From an uncultured Clostridia bacterium (lineage in GTDB: Bacteria > Bacillota > Clostridia > UBA1381), in assembly GCA_947585795.1 (NCBI GenBank), contig CANPXG010000001.1, positions 53,785 through 117,784 of the forward strand: 64,000 nt of DNA, read 5' to 3'. The notes under the pieces were generated by a model. The model was given only the letters and a program-made list of their open reading frames with translations. It was not told where the DNA came from and searched no databases. This document shows positions 44,726-52,594 of this stretch, piece after piece. How positions within the stretch are numbered: the stretch's first letter is position 1; each line of letters opens with the position of its first letter. Both the position numbers and the translations under genes were made by a program.

Positions 44726-46228
44726 ATGCAGTATCAAAGCACGAGGGATAAAAGTATTTCCGTAAGCGCCGCCGAGGCGATAAAGACGGGACTGAGCGCG
44801 GAGGGCGGATTGTTTGTCCCCGACAGTTTTCCTTCGGTAAGCATGGAGGAAATAAAGGCGCTTTCGGAAAAGTCATACAACGAAAGAGCATATTTTGTAC
44901 TTAGCAAGTTTCTTACGGATTTCACGGAGGAGGAGCTTAAAAAGTGTATAGACAGCGCGTACACAAAGGCTAAATTTGAAACAAACAGCATAGCGCCCGT
45001 GTACAAGCTGAACGATAACACGTATTTTTTGGAGCTGTGGCACGGACCGACGTGCGCGTTTAAGGATATGGCTCTGCAGATACTCCCGCATCTTCTGACA
45101 ACGTCCATGAAAAAGACAAACGAGGATAAGGAGATCGTTATACTTGTCGCAACGTCGGGTGACACCGGTAAGGCGGCGCTCGAGGGCTTTAAGGACGTTG
45201 AAGGCACAAGGATCATCGTATTCTATCCCGACAACGGAGTAAGCGAGATACAGAAGCTGCAAATGGTTACGCAGGAAGGCAATAACGTAAGCGTCGCGGC
45301 GGTAAAAGGCAATTTTGACGATGCGCAAAACGGCGTAAAGAAAATATTTACCGATAACGCTTACAAAAATCTTCTCGAGAGAAATCAGTTTAAGCTCTCG
45401 TCGGCGAACTCCATAAACTGGGGAAGACTTGTACCACAGATAGTCTACTATTTCTCCGCATACGCGGAGCTTATCGCAAACAACGAAATAAACGCGGGCG
45501 ATAAGATAAACGTCGTTGTTCCGACGGGTAATTTCGGCAACATACTTGCCGCGTATTACGCCAACAAAATGGGACTGCCCGTAAACAAGTTTATATGCGC
45601 GTCAAACGAAAACAACGTGCTTACCGACTTCATAAAGACAGGCGTTTACAATAAAAACAGAGATTTCCACGCGACTATATCACCGTCCATGGACATTCTT
45701 ATTTCAAGCAATCTCGAGAGATTTTTGTTCGACTTGACGGACAGAGATGATGCCGAGATAAGAAACCTTATGGCGAAACTCGCCGAGGACGGCGTGTACG
45801 AGATCTCTGACGAAGTCAAGGAAAAAATGCAGAGCATGTTCTGCGCGGGCTGCTGTGACGACGCGAAAACCATGGAAACAATAAGAAAATGCTCCGAGGA
45901 ATATGACTATGTCATAGACACACACACGGCTGTCGCCAAGTCCGTTTACGATGATTATGTTAAGGAAACGGGCGATACAACAAAGACTGTCATAGCCTCA
46001 ACGGCAAGCCCGTTTAAGTTCAATCAGAGTGTTCTTATCGCGCTCGAGGACCATAACGCAGTCGTGGGTAAGAACGAGTTTACGCTGCTTGAGCAGCTTG
46101 CCGATAAAAGCGGCATGAAAATACCGAAATCGCTTTATGAGCTTAAGGATAAATCGATAATGTTCGATGTAGTGTGCGACAAGGACGAAATGCAGCAGTT
46201 TGTCAGTGATTTTCTTATGGTTGAATAA
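44726..46228 (+). CDS. thrC: Threonine synthase
   Basis: A 500-residue pyridoxal-phosphate enzyme converting O-phosphohomoserine to threonine. The N-terminal domain (YQSTRDKSISVSAAEAIKTG) is typical of the bacterial class. The cofactor Lys is in GPTCAFKDMALQ, and the phosphate-binding loop includes ATSGDTGKAAL. ATG 44726 is preceded by TGGAGG and opens the conserved domain, unlike the longer frame from 44678. The homoserine kinase gene thrB usually found beside thrC is missing; a galactokinase-family gene follows after 15 bases. Confidence 0.95.
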   Translation: MQYQSTRDKSISVSAAEAIKTGLSAEGGLFVPDSFPSVSMEEIKALSEKSYNERAYFVLSKFLTDFTEEELKKCIDSAYTKAKFETNSIAPVYKLNDNTYFLELWHGPTCAFKDMALQILPHLLTTSMKKTNEDKEIVILVATSGDTGKAALEGFKDVEGTRIIVFYPDNGVSEIQKLQMVTQEGNNVSVAAVKGNFDDAQNGVKKIFTDNAYKNLLERNQFKLSSANSINWGRLVPQIVYYFSAYAELIANNEINAGDKINVVVPTGNFGNILAAYYANKMGLPVNKFICASNENNVLTDFIKTGVYNKNRDFHATISPSMDILISSNLERFLFDLTDRDDAEIRNLMAKLAEDGVYEISDEVKEKMQSMFCAGCCDDAKTMETIRKCSEEYDYVIDTHTAVAKSVYDDYVKETGDTTKTVIASTASPFKFNQSVLIALEDHNAVVGKNEFTLLEQLADKSGMKIPKSLYELKDKSIMFDVVCDKDEMQQFVSDFLMVE

Positions 46229-46243
46229 ACAGGGAGGTTTACT

Positions 46244-47533
46244 ATGCGTTCTTTGACCGAAACAAAAAACGCGCTCGCGTCGGGCGAATACAATGACAAG
46301 CTGAAGTACTTGTATTCCTGCGGCGACAGCGATGTAAAAGCTTACGCCCAAAGATATATAGACGTAATAAACAGCTTTGAGGAAACATACGGCACGGCTG
46401 ATGAAATAGCGCTTTTTTCCGCCCCCGGGCGAACGGAGATAGGCGGCAACCACACCGACCACCAGCACGGATGCGTGATAGCCGGAAGCGTCGATCTTGA
46501 CGTTATCGCGGCGGCGCGTCCCAACGGCACAAATACGGTGCGCATACAGTCAAGAAACTATAAAATGGACATAATCGACCTTGACGACCTCGAAATACAT
46601 ACCGAGCAGTTTGATAAGGCGATCGCGCTTATAAGAGGCGTTATACGCAAGTTTGTCGATTTGGGTTACGACGTGAAGGGCTTTGACGCGTACACCACGT
46701 CCAATGTCCTGAAAGGCTCGGGACTGTCATCGTCGGCGGCGTTCGAGGTGCTTGTCGGCACAATAATAAACGGTTTGTTTGCCGATAATGAGGTAAGCCC
46801 CGTTGAGATAGCGAAATTCGGACAGTTTGCGGAAAACGTGTACTACGATAAGCCAAGCGGTCTTATGGATCAGATGGCTTCGTCGGTTGGCTCCGTCGTT
46901 GCAATCGACTTCAAGAGCACGGAAGAACCCGTCGTTACAAAGGTGAATTTTGACTTACAAAAGCACGGTCACGCCCTTTGCATCATAGACTCCGGTGCCG
47001 ACCACGCGGATTTGACGAGCGAGTACGCCACGATACCGTCGGAGATGAGGCAAATAGCCGCATTCTTTGGTAAGGATCACTTGCGCGAGGTAGACAAAAA
47101 TGAATTTTTTGAAAACATAAAAAATATCCGCGCAGAAGTCAATAACGACAGAGCGATTTTGCGCGCGATACATTTCTTCAACGAAAACGAAAGGGCACAA
47201 AAAGAAGTCGAAGCACTTAAAAACAACGATTTTAACACGTTTTTGCGCCTTGTAAAGGAATCGGGCTTCTCATCGTTTATGTACCTGCAGAACGTGTTCG
47301 CGGCAAGTATGCCGCACGCTCAGGCGGTGGCGGTTACGCTGGCGCTGTGCGCTGAAATACTTGGCGAGAGAGGCGCGTACCGGGTACACGGCGGCGGCTT
47401 CGCCGGAACCGTGCAGGCGTTCGTGCCGTTCGACATGCTTGACGACTTTAAACGCCGTATCGAAGCCGTTTTGGGTGACGGAATGTGCCATGTACTTTCC
47501 GTACGTCCCGTGGGCGGATATGAACTGAAATAA
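46244..47533 (+). CDS. Galactokinase-family GHMP sugar kinase with divergent substrate motif
   Basis: A 429-residue GHMP kinase. The family signature normally GRVNLIGEHTDY reads GRTEIGGNHTDHQHG here, so the galactose-contacting Glu is Asn and Tyr is His. The ATP-binding GHMP motif LKGSGLSSSAAFEV and the PSGLMDQMAS loop with the catalytic Asp are intact, and the C-terminal VHGGGFAGTVQAF is typical. The N-terminus is about 50 residues longer than in classical GalK. It may be galactokinase or act on a related sugar. Its position 15 bases after thrC also leaves open a role in phosphorylating homoserine, another GHMP-kinase reaction, but sequence favours a sugar substrate. Confidence 0.8.
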   Translation: MRSLTETKNALASGEYNDKLKYLYSCGDSDVKAYAQRYIDVINSFEETYGTADEIALFSAPGRTEIGGNHTDHQHGCVIAGSVDLDVIAAARPNGTNTVRIQSRNYKMDIIDLDDLEIHTEQFDKAIALIRGVIRKFVDLGYDVKGFDAYTTSNVLKGSGLSSSAAFEVLVGTIINGLFADNEVSPVEIAKFGQFAENVYYDKPSGLMDQMASSVGSVVAIDFKSTEEPVVTKVNFDLQKHGHALCIIDSGADHADLTSEYATIPSEMRQIAAFFGKDHLREVDKNEFFENIKNIRAEVNNDRAILRAIHFFNENERAQKEVEALKNNDFNTFLRLVKESGFSSFMYLQNVFAASMPHAQAVAVTLALCAEILGERGAYRVHGGGFAGTVQAFVPFDMLDDFKRRIEAVLGDGMCHVLSVRPVGGYELK

Positions 47534-47546
47534 AATACTATTTGCG

Positions 47547-47568
47547 AGAGCTGCATTATTGCGGCTCT
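47547..47568 (+). terminator. Terminator after the galactokinase-family gene
   Basis: An 8-base-pair stem AGAGCTGC/GCGGCTCT (one wobble) with loop ATTATT, followed by a T-run, 13 bases past the stop. It separates the gene from the sporulation cluster. Confidence 0.75.
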
Positions 47569-47600
47569 TTTTTATATTTTACATATTTTTTTACGCTTTT

Positions 47601-47628
47601 TTGTCGAAATATTTTTTTCATTCGACAA
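47601..47628 (+). promoter_or_regulatory. Two Spo0A-binding boxes upstream of spoIIGA
   Basis: TTGTCGAA at 47601-47608 on the plus strand and its exact reverse complement TTCGACAA at 47621-47628 both match the 0A-box consensus. Their centres are 20 bases apart, about two helical turns. They lie immediately upstream of the spoIIGA promoter. Spo0A~P activation of this promoter is well established in Bacillus. Confidence 0.85.
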
Positions 47629-47634
47629 CCGTCT

Positions 47635-47667
47635 TTGACATTTTTCTCACCGACATAGGAGTATAAT
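47635..47667 (+). promoter_or_regulatory. Sigma-A promoter of spoIIGA with a long spacer
   Basis: TTGACA (47635-47640) and TATAAT (47662-47667) are both perfect consensus but are 21 bases apart instead of 17. The B. subtilis spoIIG promoter has the same peculiarity, which makes it dependent on Spo0A~P. Confidence 0.8.
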
Positions 47668-47687
47668 ACTTTTTAGAGGTGAGGACA

Positions 47688-48527
47688 ATGGTCATATACG
47701 CCGATGTGATTTTTATCGAAAATTTTATATCATCGTATATTATGCTCCTCATCCTCGCAAAATACGTAACCAAGGTAAGACTTCACAAAATAAGACTTAC
47801 CTTAGCGTCGGCATTGGGCGCCGCCGCGGCGACGGCAATATTCTGCGTCACCTTGGACACATACACAGCGCTTGCCTTAAGGATATTATCGGTATTCGCA
47901 ATGATATTTACGGCATTCTTTGAACAGAGGAAGCAATTTTTTGAACAGCTTACTTATTTCACCTTAATGTCGGGCATAATGATTTTCGCGATGTTCATGC
48001 TCACCGCCCTGATGAAACACACTGTCGCGGTCGCCGTAAAATCCGGAATAGCCTACTTCGACGTTCCTCAAAAAACATTCCTCCTGATGTTTGCCGCCTC
48101 ATACCTTATAATGCTTTTCTTTGTAAAGGTGTTTAAAAACGGGAAAAATAAAAAATACTATATCATGTCGGTGACGCATAACGACAAAACAGTCACCGTT
48201 ACGGCATTGTTCGACAGCGGGAATTTATTGAGGGAACCCGTCACCGGAAAATACGTGAGCATTCTCGAATGGGAGAGCGTGAAAAAACTGTTTGACGCTG
48301 ATTACGCTTTTTCAAATCTACCGGACCACGCGGAGGATATGAAGCTTTGGGTCGTACCGTTCAGCACCATAGGCAACCCGTCGGGAATTTTATTCGCTTT
48401 CCTCGCCGACGAGGTCACTATACCCGAGGAAAAGAAAACGCACGTTAAATCATTTATCGGCATCTACGGAGGCACACTTTCAAAAGATAAAAAATATAAC
48501 GCGCTTATAAATGCAGGATTATTGTGA
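47688..48527 (+). CDS. spoIIGA: Sigma-E processing peptidase SpoIIGA
   Basis: A 279-residue membrane aspartic protease that cleaves pro-sigma-E in the mother cell after a forespore signal (SpoIIR). Five hydrophobic segments fill the first half. The cytoplasmic C-terminal half carries the catalytic aspartate in ALFDSGNLL at about residue 177, the usual DSGN motif. Start ATG 47688 is preceded by AGAGGTGAGG; GTG at 47679 lies inside that ribosome site. Its substrate gene sigE follows 20 bases downstream. Confidence 0.94.
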   Translation: MVIYADVIFIENFISSYIMLLILAKYVTKVRLHKIRLTLASALGAAAATAIFCVTLDTYTALALRILSVFAMIFTAFFEQRKQFFEQLTYFTLMSGIMIFAMFMLTALMKHTVAVAVKSGIAYFDVPQKTFLLMFAASYLIMLFFVKVFKNGKNKKYYIMSVTHNDKTVTVTALFDSGNLLREPVTGKYVSILEWESVKKLFDADYAFSNLPDHAEDMKLWVVPFSTIGNPSGILFAFLADEVTIPEEKKTHVKSFIGIYGGTLSKDKKYNALINAGLL

Positions 48528-48547
48528 AGGGAGTATGTAATTAAAAA

Positions 48548-49261
48548 ATGGAGATTTTAAGAAAAATCAGCAAGAAATTTATGTTTATAGGTTCAAATCC
48601 GCTTAAGTGCGACGACGTGTTCTACATAGGAGGCAACGACACGCTCCCTCCGCCACTCAAACGAGAGGAGGAGGCGGAACTCATCGAAAAACTTGCCGCC
48701 GGAAACATGTCCGTAAAGTCCACACTCATCGAGCGCAACCTACGCCTTGTCGTATACATTGCGCGCAAATTTGAAAACACGGGCATATACGTCGAAGACC
48801 TGATATCCATAGGCTCGATTGGTCTTATAAAGGCGATAAACACGTTCAACCCATCCAAAAACATAAAACTCGCGACATACGCCTCACGCTGCATCGAAAA
48901 CGAAATACTGATGTACCTGAGAAAAAACTCCAATATGCGAAGCGAAATATCCATAGACGAGCCGCTGAACGTTGACTGGGACGGGAACGAACTTTTACTC
49001 TCCGACATTCTCGGCACAGACAACGACGTTATCTGCAAAAACATAGAGGACGAGGTTGACAAGACTCTTCTTGCCGACGCGCTCGGCAAACTGTCGGGCA
49101 GGGAACAGCAGATAATGCGTTTGCGCTTCGGACTGGGAAGCGAAAAGGAAAAGACACAGAAAGAGGTCGCGGATATGCTGGGAATATCACAGTCATACAT
49201 ATCACGTCTTGAAAAGAGAATAATCGGAAGACTGAAAAAAGAAATAGCTAAAATGTGTTGA
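48548..49261 (+). CDS. sigE: Sporulation sigma factor sigma-E
   Basis: A 237-residue mother-cell sigma factor, made as an inactive precursor. The first 25 residues form the pro-sequence, followed by the cleavage region [16 protein letters not shown], which aligns with the B. subtilis site between two aromatic residues (here Phe25-Tyr26). Region 2 has [16 protein letters not shown] and [15 protein letters not shown]. Region 4 has [35 protein letters not shown]. The spoIIGA-sigE-sigG order is the standard one in spore formers. Confidence 0.96.
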   Translation: MEILRKISKKFMFIGSNPLKCDDVFYIGGNDTLPPPLKREEEAELIEKLAAGNMSVKSTLIERNLRLVVYIARKFENTGIYVEDLISIGSIGLIKAINTFNPSKNIKLATYASRCIENEILMYLRKNSNMRSEISIDEPLNVDWDGNELLLSDILGTDNDVICKNIEDEVDKTLLADALGKLSGREQQIMRLRFGLGSEKEKTQKEVADMLGISQSYISRLEKRIIGRLKKEIAKMC

Positions 49262-49335
49262 TTTAACTACATACTATGTCATATCTTGTACATAACCATA
49301 TGGGTTATAACGGTTTTAACAAGGAGGAATAAGAT

Positions 49336-50106
49336 ATGACAAACAAGGTAGAAATATGCGGGGTAAACACATCAAAGCTTCCGGTGCTTTCGAGGGAAGA
49401 AAAGGATGAATTATTTGTCAAAATAAAGGCGGGCGACATGAAGGCGCGCGAAACATTTGTACAGGGAAATTTACGTCTTGTGCTGAGCGTCATACAGCGC
49501 TTCAACAACCGAGGCGAAAACGCGGACGATTTGTTTCAGGTGGGCTGTATAGGACTTATAAAGGCGATAGACAATTTTGACCTAAGTCAAAACGTCCAGT
49601 TTTCAACCTACGCCGTGCCTATGATCATAGGCGAGATACGCCGTTATCTTCGCGACAACAATTCAATACGCGTAAGCCGTTCGCTTAAGGATATAGCGTA
49701 TAAGGCGATGCACATAAAGGAGAAGCTGATAAGCGCGAACGCAAAGGAACCCACGATTTCGGAAATCGCGAAGGAACTCGATCTGCCGAAGGAGGACGTG
49801 GTATTCGCGCTCGACGCGATCGCCGATCCCGTTTCCCTTTTTGAACCGATCTACCACGACGGCGGCGAGGCTATTTTCGTCATGGACCAAGTCAAGGACA
49901 CAAAGAATGTGGACGAAAACTGGCTTGAAAGTATCGCGCTGAGCGAGGCTATGAAGCATCTCGACGAAAGGGAGAAGCATATTTTAAATCTCCGCTTTTT
50001 CCAAAGCCGTACTCAAATGGAGGTGGCGGAGGAAATCGGCATATCGCAGGCGCAGGTTTCACGCCTTGAAAAAAGCGCGCTTAAACAACTGAGGAAATAT
50101 ATATGA
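49336..50106 (+). CDS. sigG: Sporulation sigma factor sigma-G
   Basis: A 256-residue late forespore sigma factor. The N-terminus NKVEICGVNTSKLPVL is the sigma-G signature. Region 2 has DDLFQVGCIGLIKAIDNFDLS and region 4 has VAEEIGISQAQVSRLEKSALKQ. It sits 74 bases after sigE with AAGGAGG before the ATG. The short gap should contain a sigma-F promoter, but I could not assign one with confidence. Confidence 0.96.
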   Translation: MTNKVEICGVNTSKLPVLSREEKDELFVKIKAGDMKARETFVQGNLRLVLSVIQRFNNRGENADDLFQVGCIGLIKAIDNFDLSQNVQFSTYAVPMIIGEIRRYLRDNNSIRVSRSLKDIAYKAMHIKEKLISANAKEPTISEIAKELDLPKEDVVFALDAIADPVSLFEPIYHDGGEAIFVMDQVKDTKNVDENWLESIALSEAMKHLDEREKHILNLRFFQSRTQMEVAEEIGISQAQVSRLEKSALKQLRKYI

Positions 50107-50143
50107 AATCAAAAATAATGTCAAAAAAAATCGCTGTCTGCTC

Positions 50144-50172
50144 TTGCATTTGTTAAAAAATTCATGTATAAT
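50144..50172 (+). promoter_or_regulatory. Promoter of the PucR-type regulator gene
   Basis: TTGCAT (50144-50149), 17-base spacer, TATAAT (50167-50172), 57 bases before the start codon. Confidence 0.7.
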
Positions 50173-50228
50173 AGTGGTGTATACCGTGTATCACATCGTT
50201 TTCAAATTATATATGTGGAGGAATCAAA

Positions 50229-51314
50229 ATGATAAGCAAGGCATTTCAGAATATCATAACGCAGATGGCGGATGTATTTCCGAAGAAATTCGGAATAGTG
50301 GACTCGCACGGACTTGTTTTGGCGGCGAACGGAGGGGAACCGACGGACGAAGCTATAGAGAGCATAATAGCCGCCGCGTCGAGCAGTGACAAGCTGCTTT
50401 TTAAGGACGGGTATACGGTGCGCGCGATGTCGAACAAGCCTTACGCGGAATACATCGTTTACGTGGAGGGCACGGACGAGGTCGCAAAGTATTGCTGTAA
50501 GTCTGTCGTTGTCGCCGCGAACAATGTGCGTTATTATTACGATGAGAAATTTGACAAGAACAATTTCATGCAGAACATCATTTTTGATAACCTCCTTGCG
50601 TTTGACCTTCATCAGAAGGCGCGCGAGCTGCACGTTGACACGGACATTCCGAGAGCCGTATTTTACGTGAAGGTGCTCGAGGAAGGCGAAAACGGGATTT
50701 ACGAGGTATTGCGCAACATGTTCCCCGACAAGGAAAAAGACTTCCTCATTAACATTGACGCGAGCAACATAGTGCTTATCAAGGAACTCAAAGAGGTAGA
50801 GATGTCGGACAAGCTTGAAGAGCTTGCGCAGTCCATCGTCGATACCGTAAGCGCGGAAACGATGCTTACCGTATGCGTGGGACTAAGCACCGTAGCCGTA
50901 AATATCGACCAGATAAACAACGCGTACAAGGAAGCGCAGATCGCGATCGAAGTCGGCAAGGTGTTTGACGAGGAAAAATACATTCTGAATTACGACAATC
51001 TCGGAATAGGCAGACTTATCTACCAGCTTCCGATAAAGCTGTGTGAGCTGTTTTTACAGGAAGTATTTAAAAAGGGAGATATTTCCACGCTTGACGATGA
51101 AACGATTCTTACCATTAACAAATTCTTTGAAAACGACCTTAACGTAAGCGAAACCTCAAGGCAGCTGTTTGTGCACCGCAATACGCTTGTGTACAGGCTT
51201 GAAAAGATTTATAAGCTCACAGGTCTTGACCTCAGAAAGTTCGACCAGGCTATCGTATTCAAGGTAGCGATGATGGTTCATAAATATTTGGAATCAAACT
51301 CTATAAGAATATGA
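50229..51314 (+). CDS. CdaR/PucR-family transcriptional regulator
   Basis: A 361-residue protein. The N-terminal 130 residues look like the diacid-recognition sensor of CdaR-type regulators (FGIVDSHGLVLAANG). The C-terminal 60 residues are the PucR helix-turn-helix (VSETSRQLFVHRNTLVYRLEKIYKLTGLDL), a strong family hallmark. The middle is the GGDEF-like linker often seen in this group. The ligand and target genes are unknown. It is divergent from nothing and sits alone after sigG, followed by a terminator and the S41 protease, which could be a target. GGAGG precedes the ATG. Confidence 0.88.
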   Translation: MISKAFQNIITQMADVFPKKFGIVDSHGLVLAANGGEPTDEAIESIIAAASSSDKLLFKDGYTVRAMSNKPYAEYIVYVEGTDEVAKYCCKSVVVAANNVRYYYDEKFDKNNFMQNIIFDNLLAFDLHQKARELHVDTDIPRAVFYVKVLEEGENGIYEVLRNMFPDKEKDFLINIDASNIVLIKELKEVEMSDKLEELAQSIVDTVSAETMLTVCVGLSTVAVNIDQINNAYKEAQIAIEVGKVFDEEKYILNYDNLGIGRLIYQLPIKLCELFLQEVFKKGDISTLDDETILTINKFFENDLNVSETSRQLFVHRNTLVYRLEKIYKLTGLDLRKFDQAIVFKVAMMVHKYLESNSIRI

Positions 51315-51320
51315 TTAATG

Positions 51321-51338
51321 GGGGGATGCGCGTCCCCC
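51321..51338 (+). terminator. Terminator of the PucR-type regulator gene
   Basis: A 6-base-pair GC-rich stem GGGGGA/TCCCCC with loop TGCGCG, followed by TATATTTTTATT, 6 bases past the stop. Confidence 0.7.
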
Positions 51339-51372
51339 TATATTTTTATTGATACATTTAAGGAGAGTACTG

Positions 51373-52590
51373 ATGGACGGAAATAAAAAAGTTGTTAAGG
51401 CAATCATCATAACGGCTGTCGTTACGGCGGTTTTAACGGGCGCGGCGACATCGTTTGTAAAGGATAACATATCGGTATATTTTCCGTCAAAGGATGACGA
51501 CAAGGCGTTTTCGAACAAAATTACGGCTGTTGAAAATATACTCGAAAAGAAATACCTCTACGACTACGACAAAGAAGCTCTTCGCGACGACGCTGTGCAA
51601 GCGTATATTGAGGGACTTAACGAACCGTACACGCATTATTACAGCGCGGACGAGTTTTCGTCGTATATGTCAAACGTGCGTGACGGCTACGTAGGTATCG
51701 GCGTGATAGTCGGCGTAAACGAAAATAACGAGATAGAGATCGTCGCGCCGTTTGAGGGTTCTCCCGCGTACGAGGCGGGTATTGAGCCGGGCGACGTGCT
51801 CACCGCGGTCGAAGGCGCGCCGTACAGCGGCGATATGCTCACGGAGGCGGTGGACGTTATAAAGGGCGGCGAGAAAGGCACATTTGTAAATATAACCGTG
51901 CGCAAAAGCGGCGGTGAAAGCGTTGATTTGAGCGTCGAGCGCAGTGACATATCGTCCGACTCCGTAAGCGGCGAAATGCTTGAGGATGATATAGGTTACA
52001 TGCGCATAACCGGCTTCAATATGTCGTCGGAGGGCGGTACGCACAGTACCGCGTCGGAATTTGATGATGAATTTGCGGCGCTGACGGAGCAAGGCATGAA
52101 GAAGCTTATAATCGATTTGCGCGACAATCCGGGCGGCGTGCTCACGGAAGTATGCAATGTCGCGGATAAATTACTGCCGGAGGGCACCATAGTGTACACG
52201 GAAACCAAGGACGGCGAGAAAAAGTACTATAATTCCGACGCTCAAAGCGTCGATGTGCCGATGGTAGTGCTTATAAACGGGAACAGCGCCAGCGCGTCCG
52301 AGGTGCTTACGGGAGCGCTTAAGGATTACGGCAAGGCGGTAGTTGTCGGAACGAAAAGCTACGGTAAGGGAATAGTGCAGGACGTGTACCCGTTCTTTGA
52401 CGGTTCGGGCATATCGCTTACGTCGGCTAAATATTACACGCCAAACGGCGTTTGTATACACGATGTGGGGATCGAGCCGGACGTGACGGTGGAACTGAGC
52501 GAGAAATATAAGGACAGTTACGCGTCGGAGGTGCCGCGCGAAGACGACACGCAGCTCAACAAGGCGATAGAGATAATTAAGGAGAAATAA
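51373..52590 (+). CDS. S41-family carboxy-terminal processing protease (CtpA-type)
   Basis: A 405-residue membrane-anchored serine protease. The N-terminal helix (about residues 8-28) is a signal anchor. A PDZ domain (about 105-185, GYVGIGVIVG) precedes the S41 catalytic domain, with the likely nucleophile Ser305 in INGNSASASE and general base Lys332 in SYGKGIVQ. Such proteases trim C-termini of exported proteins and act in wall turnover or sporulation signalling. Start 51373 has AAGGAGAG upstream. The next gene follows after 4 bases. Confidence 0.92.
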   Translation: MDGNKKVVKAIIITAVVTAVLTGAATSFVKDNISVYFPSKDDDKAFSNKITAVENILEKKYLYDYDKEALRDDAVQAYIEGLNEPYTHYYSADEFSSYMSNVRDGYVGIGVIVGVNENNEIEIVAPFEGSPAYEAGIEPGDVLTAVEGAPYSGDMLTEAVDVIKGGEKGTFVNITVRKSGGESVDLSVERSDISSDSVSGEMLEDDIGYMRITGFNMSSEGGTHSTASEFDDEFAALTEQGMKKLIIDLRDNPGGVLTEVCNVADKLLPEGTIVYTETKDGEKKYYNSDAQSVDVPMVVLINGNSASASEVLTGALKDYGKAVVVGTKSYGKGIVQDVYPFFDGSGISLTSAKYYTPNGVCIHDVGIEPDVTVELSEKYKDSYASEVPREDDTQLNKAIEIIKEK

Positions 52591-52594
52591 TAGA

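Noticed and set aside
48591..48606. GGTTCAAATCC resembling a tRNA T-arm
   Set aside because: It lies inside sigE coding sequence and no acceptor or anticodon stems can be formed around it.
49262..49335. Sigma-F or sigma-G promoter before sigG (CATACTA at 49269 and GGTTATAAC at 49303)
   Set aside because: Neither has a matching -35 element at the right spacing, so no specific site is claimed.
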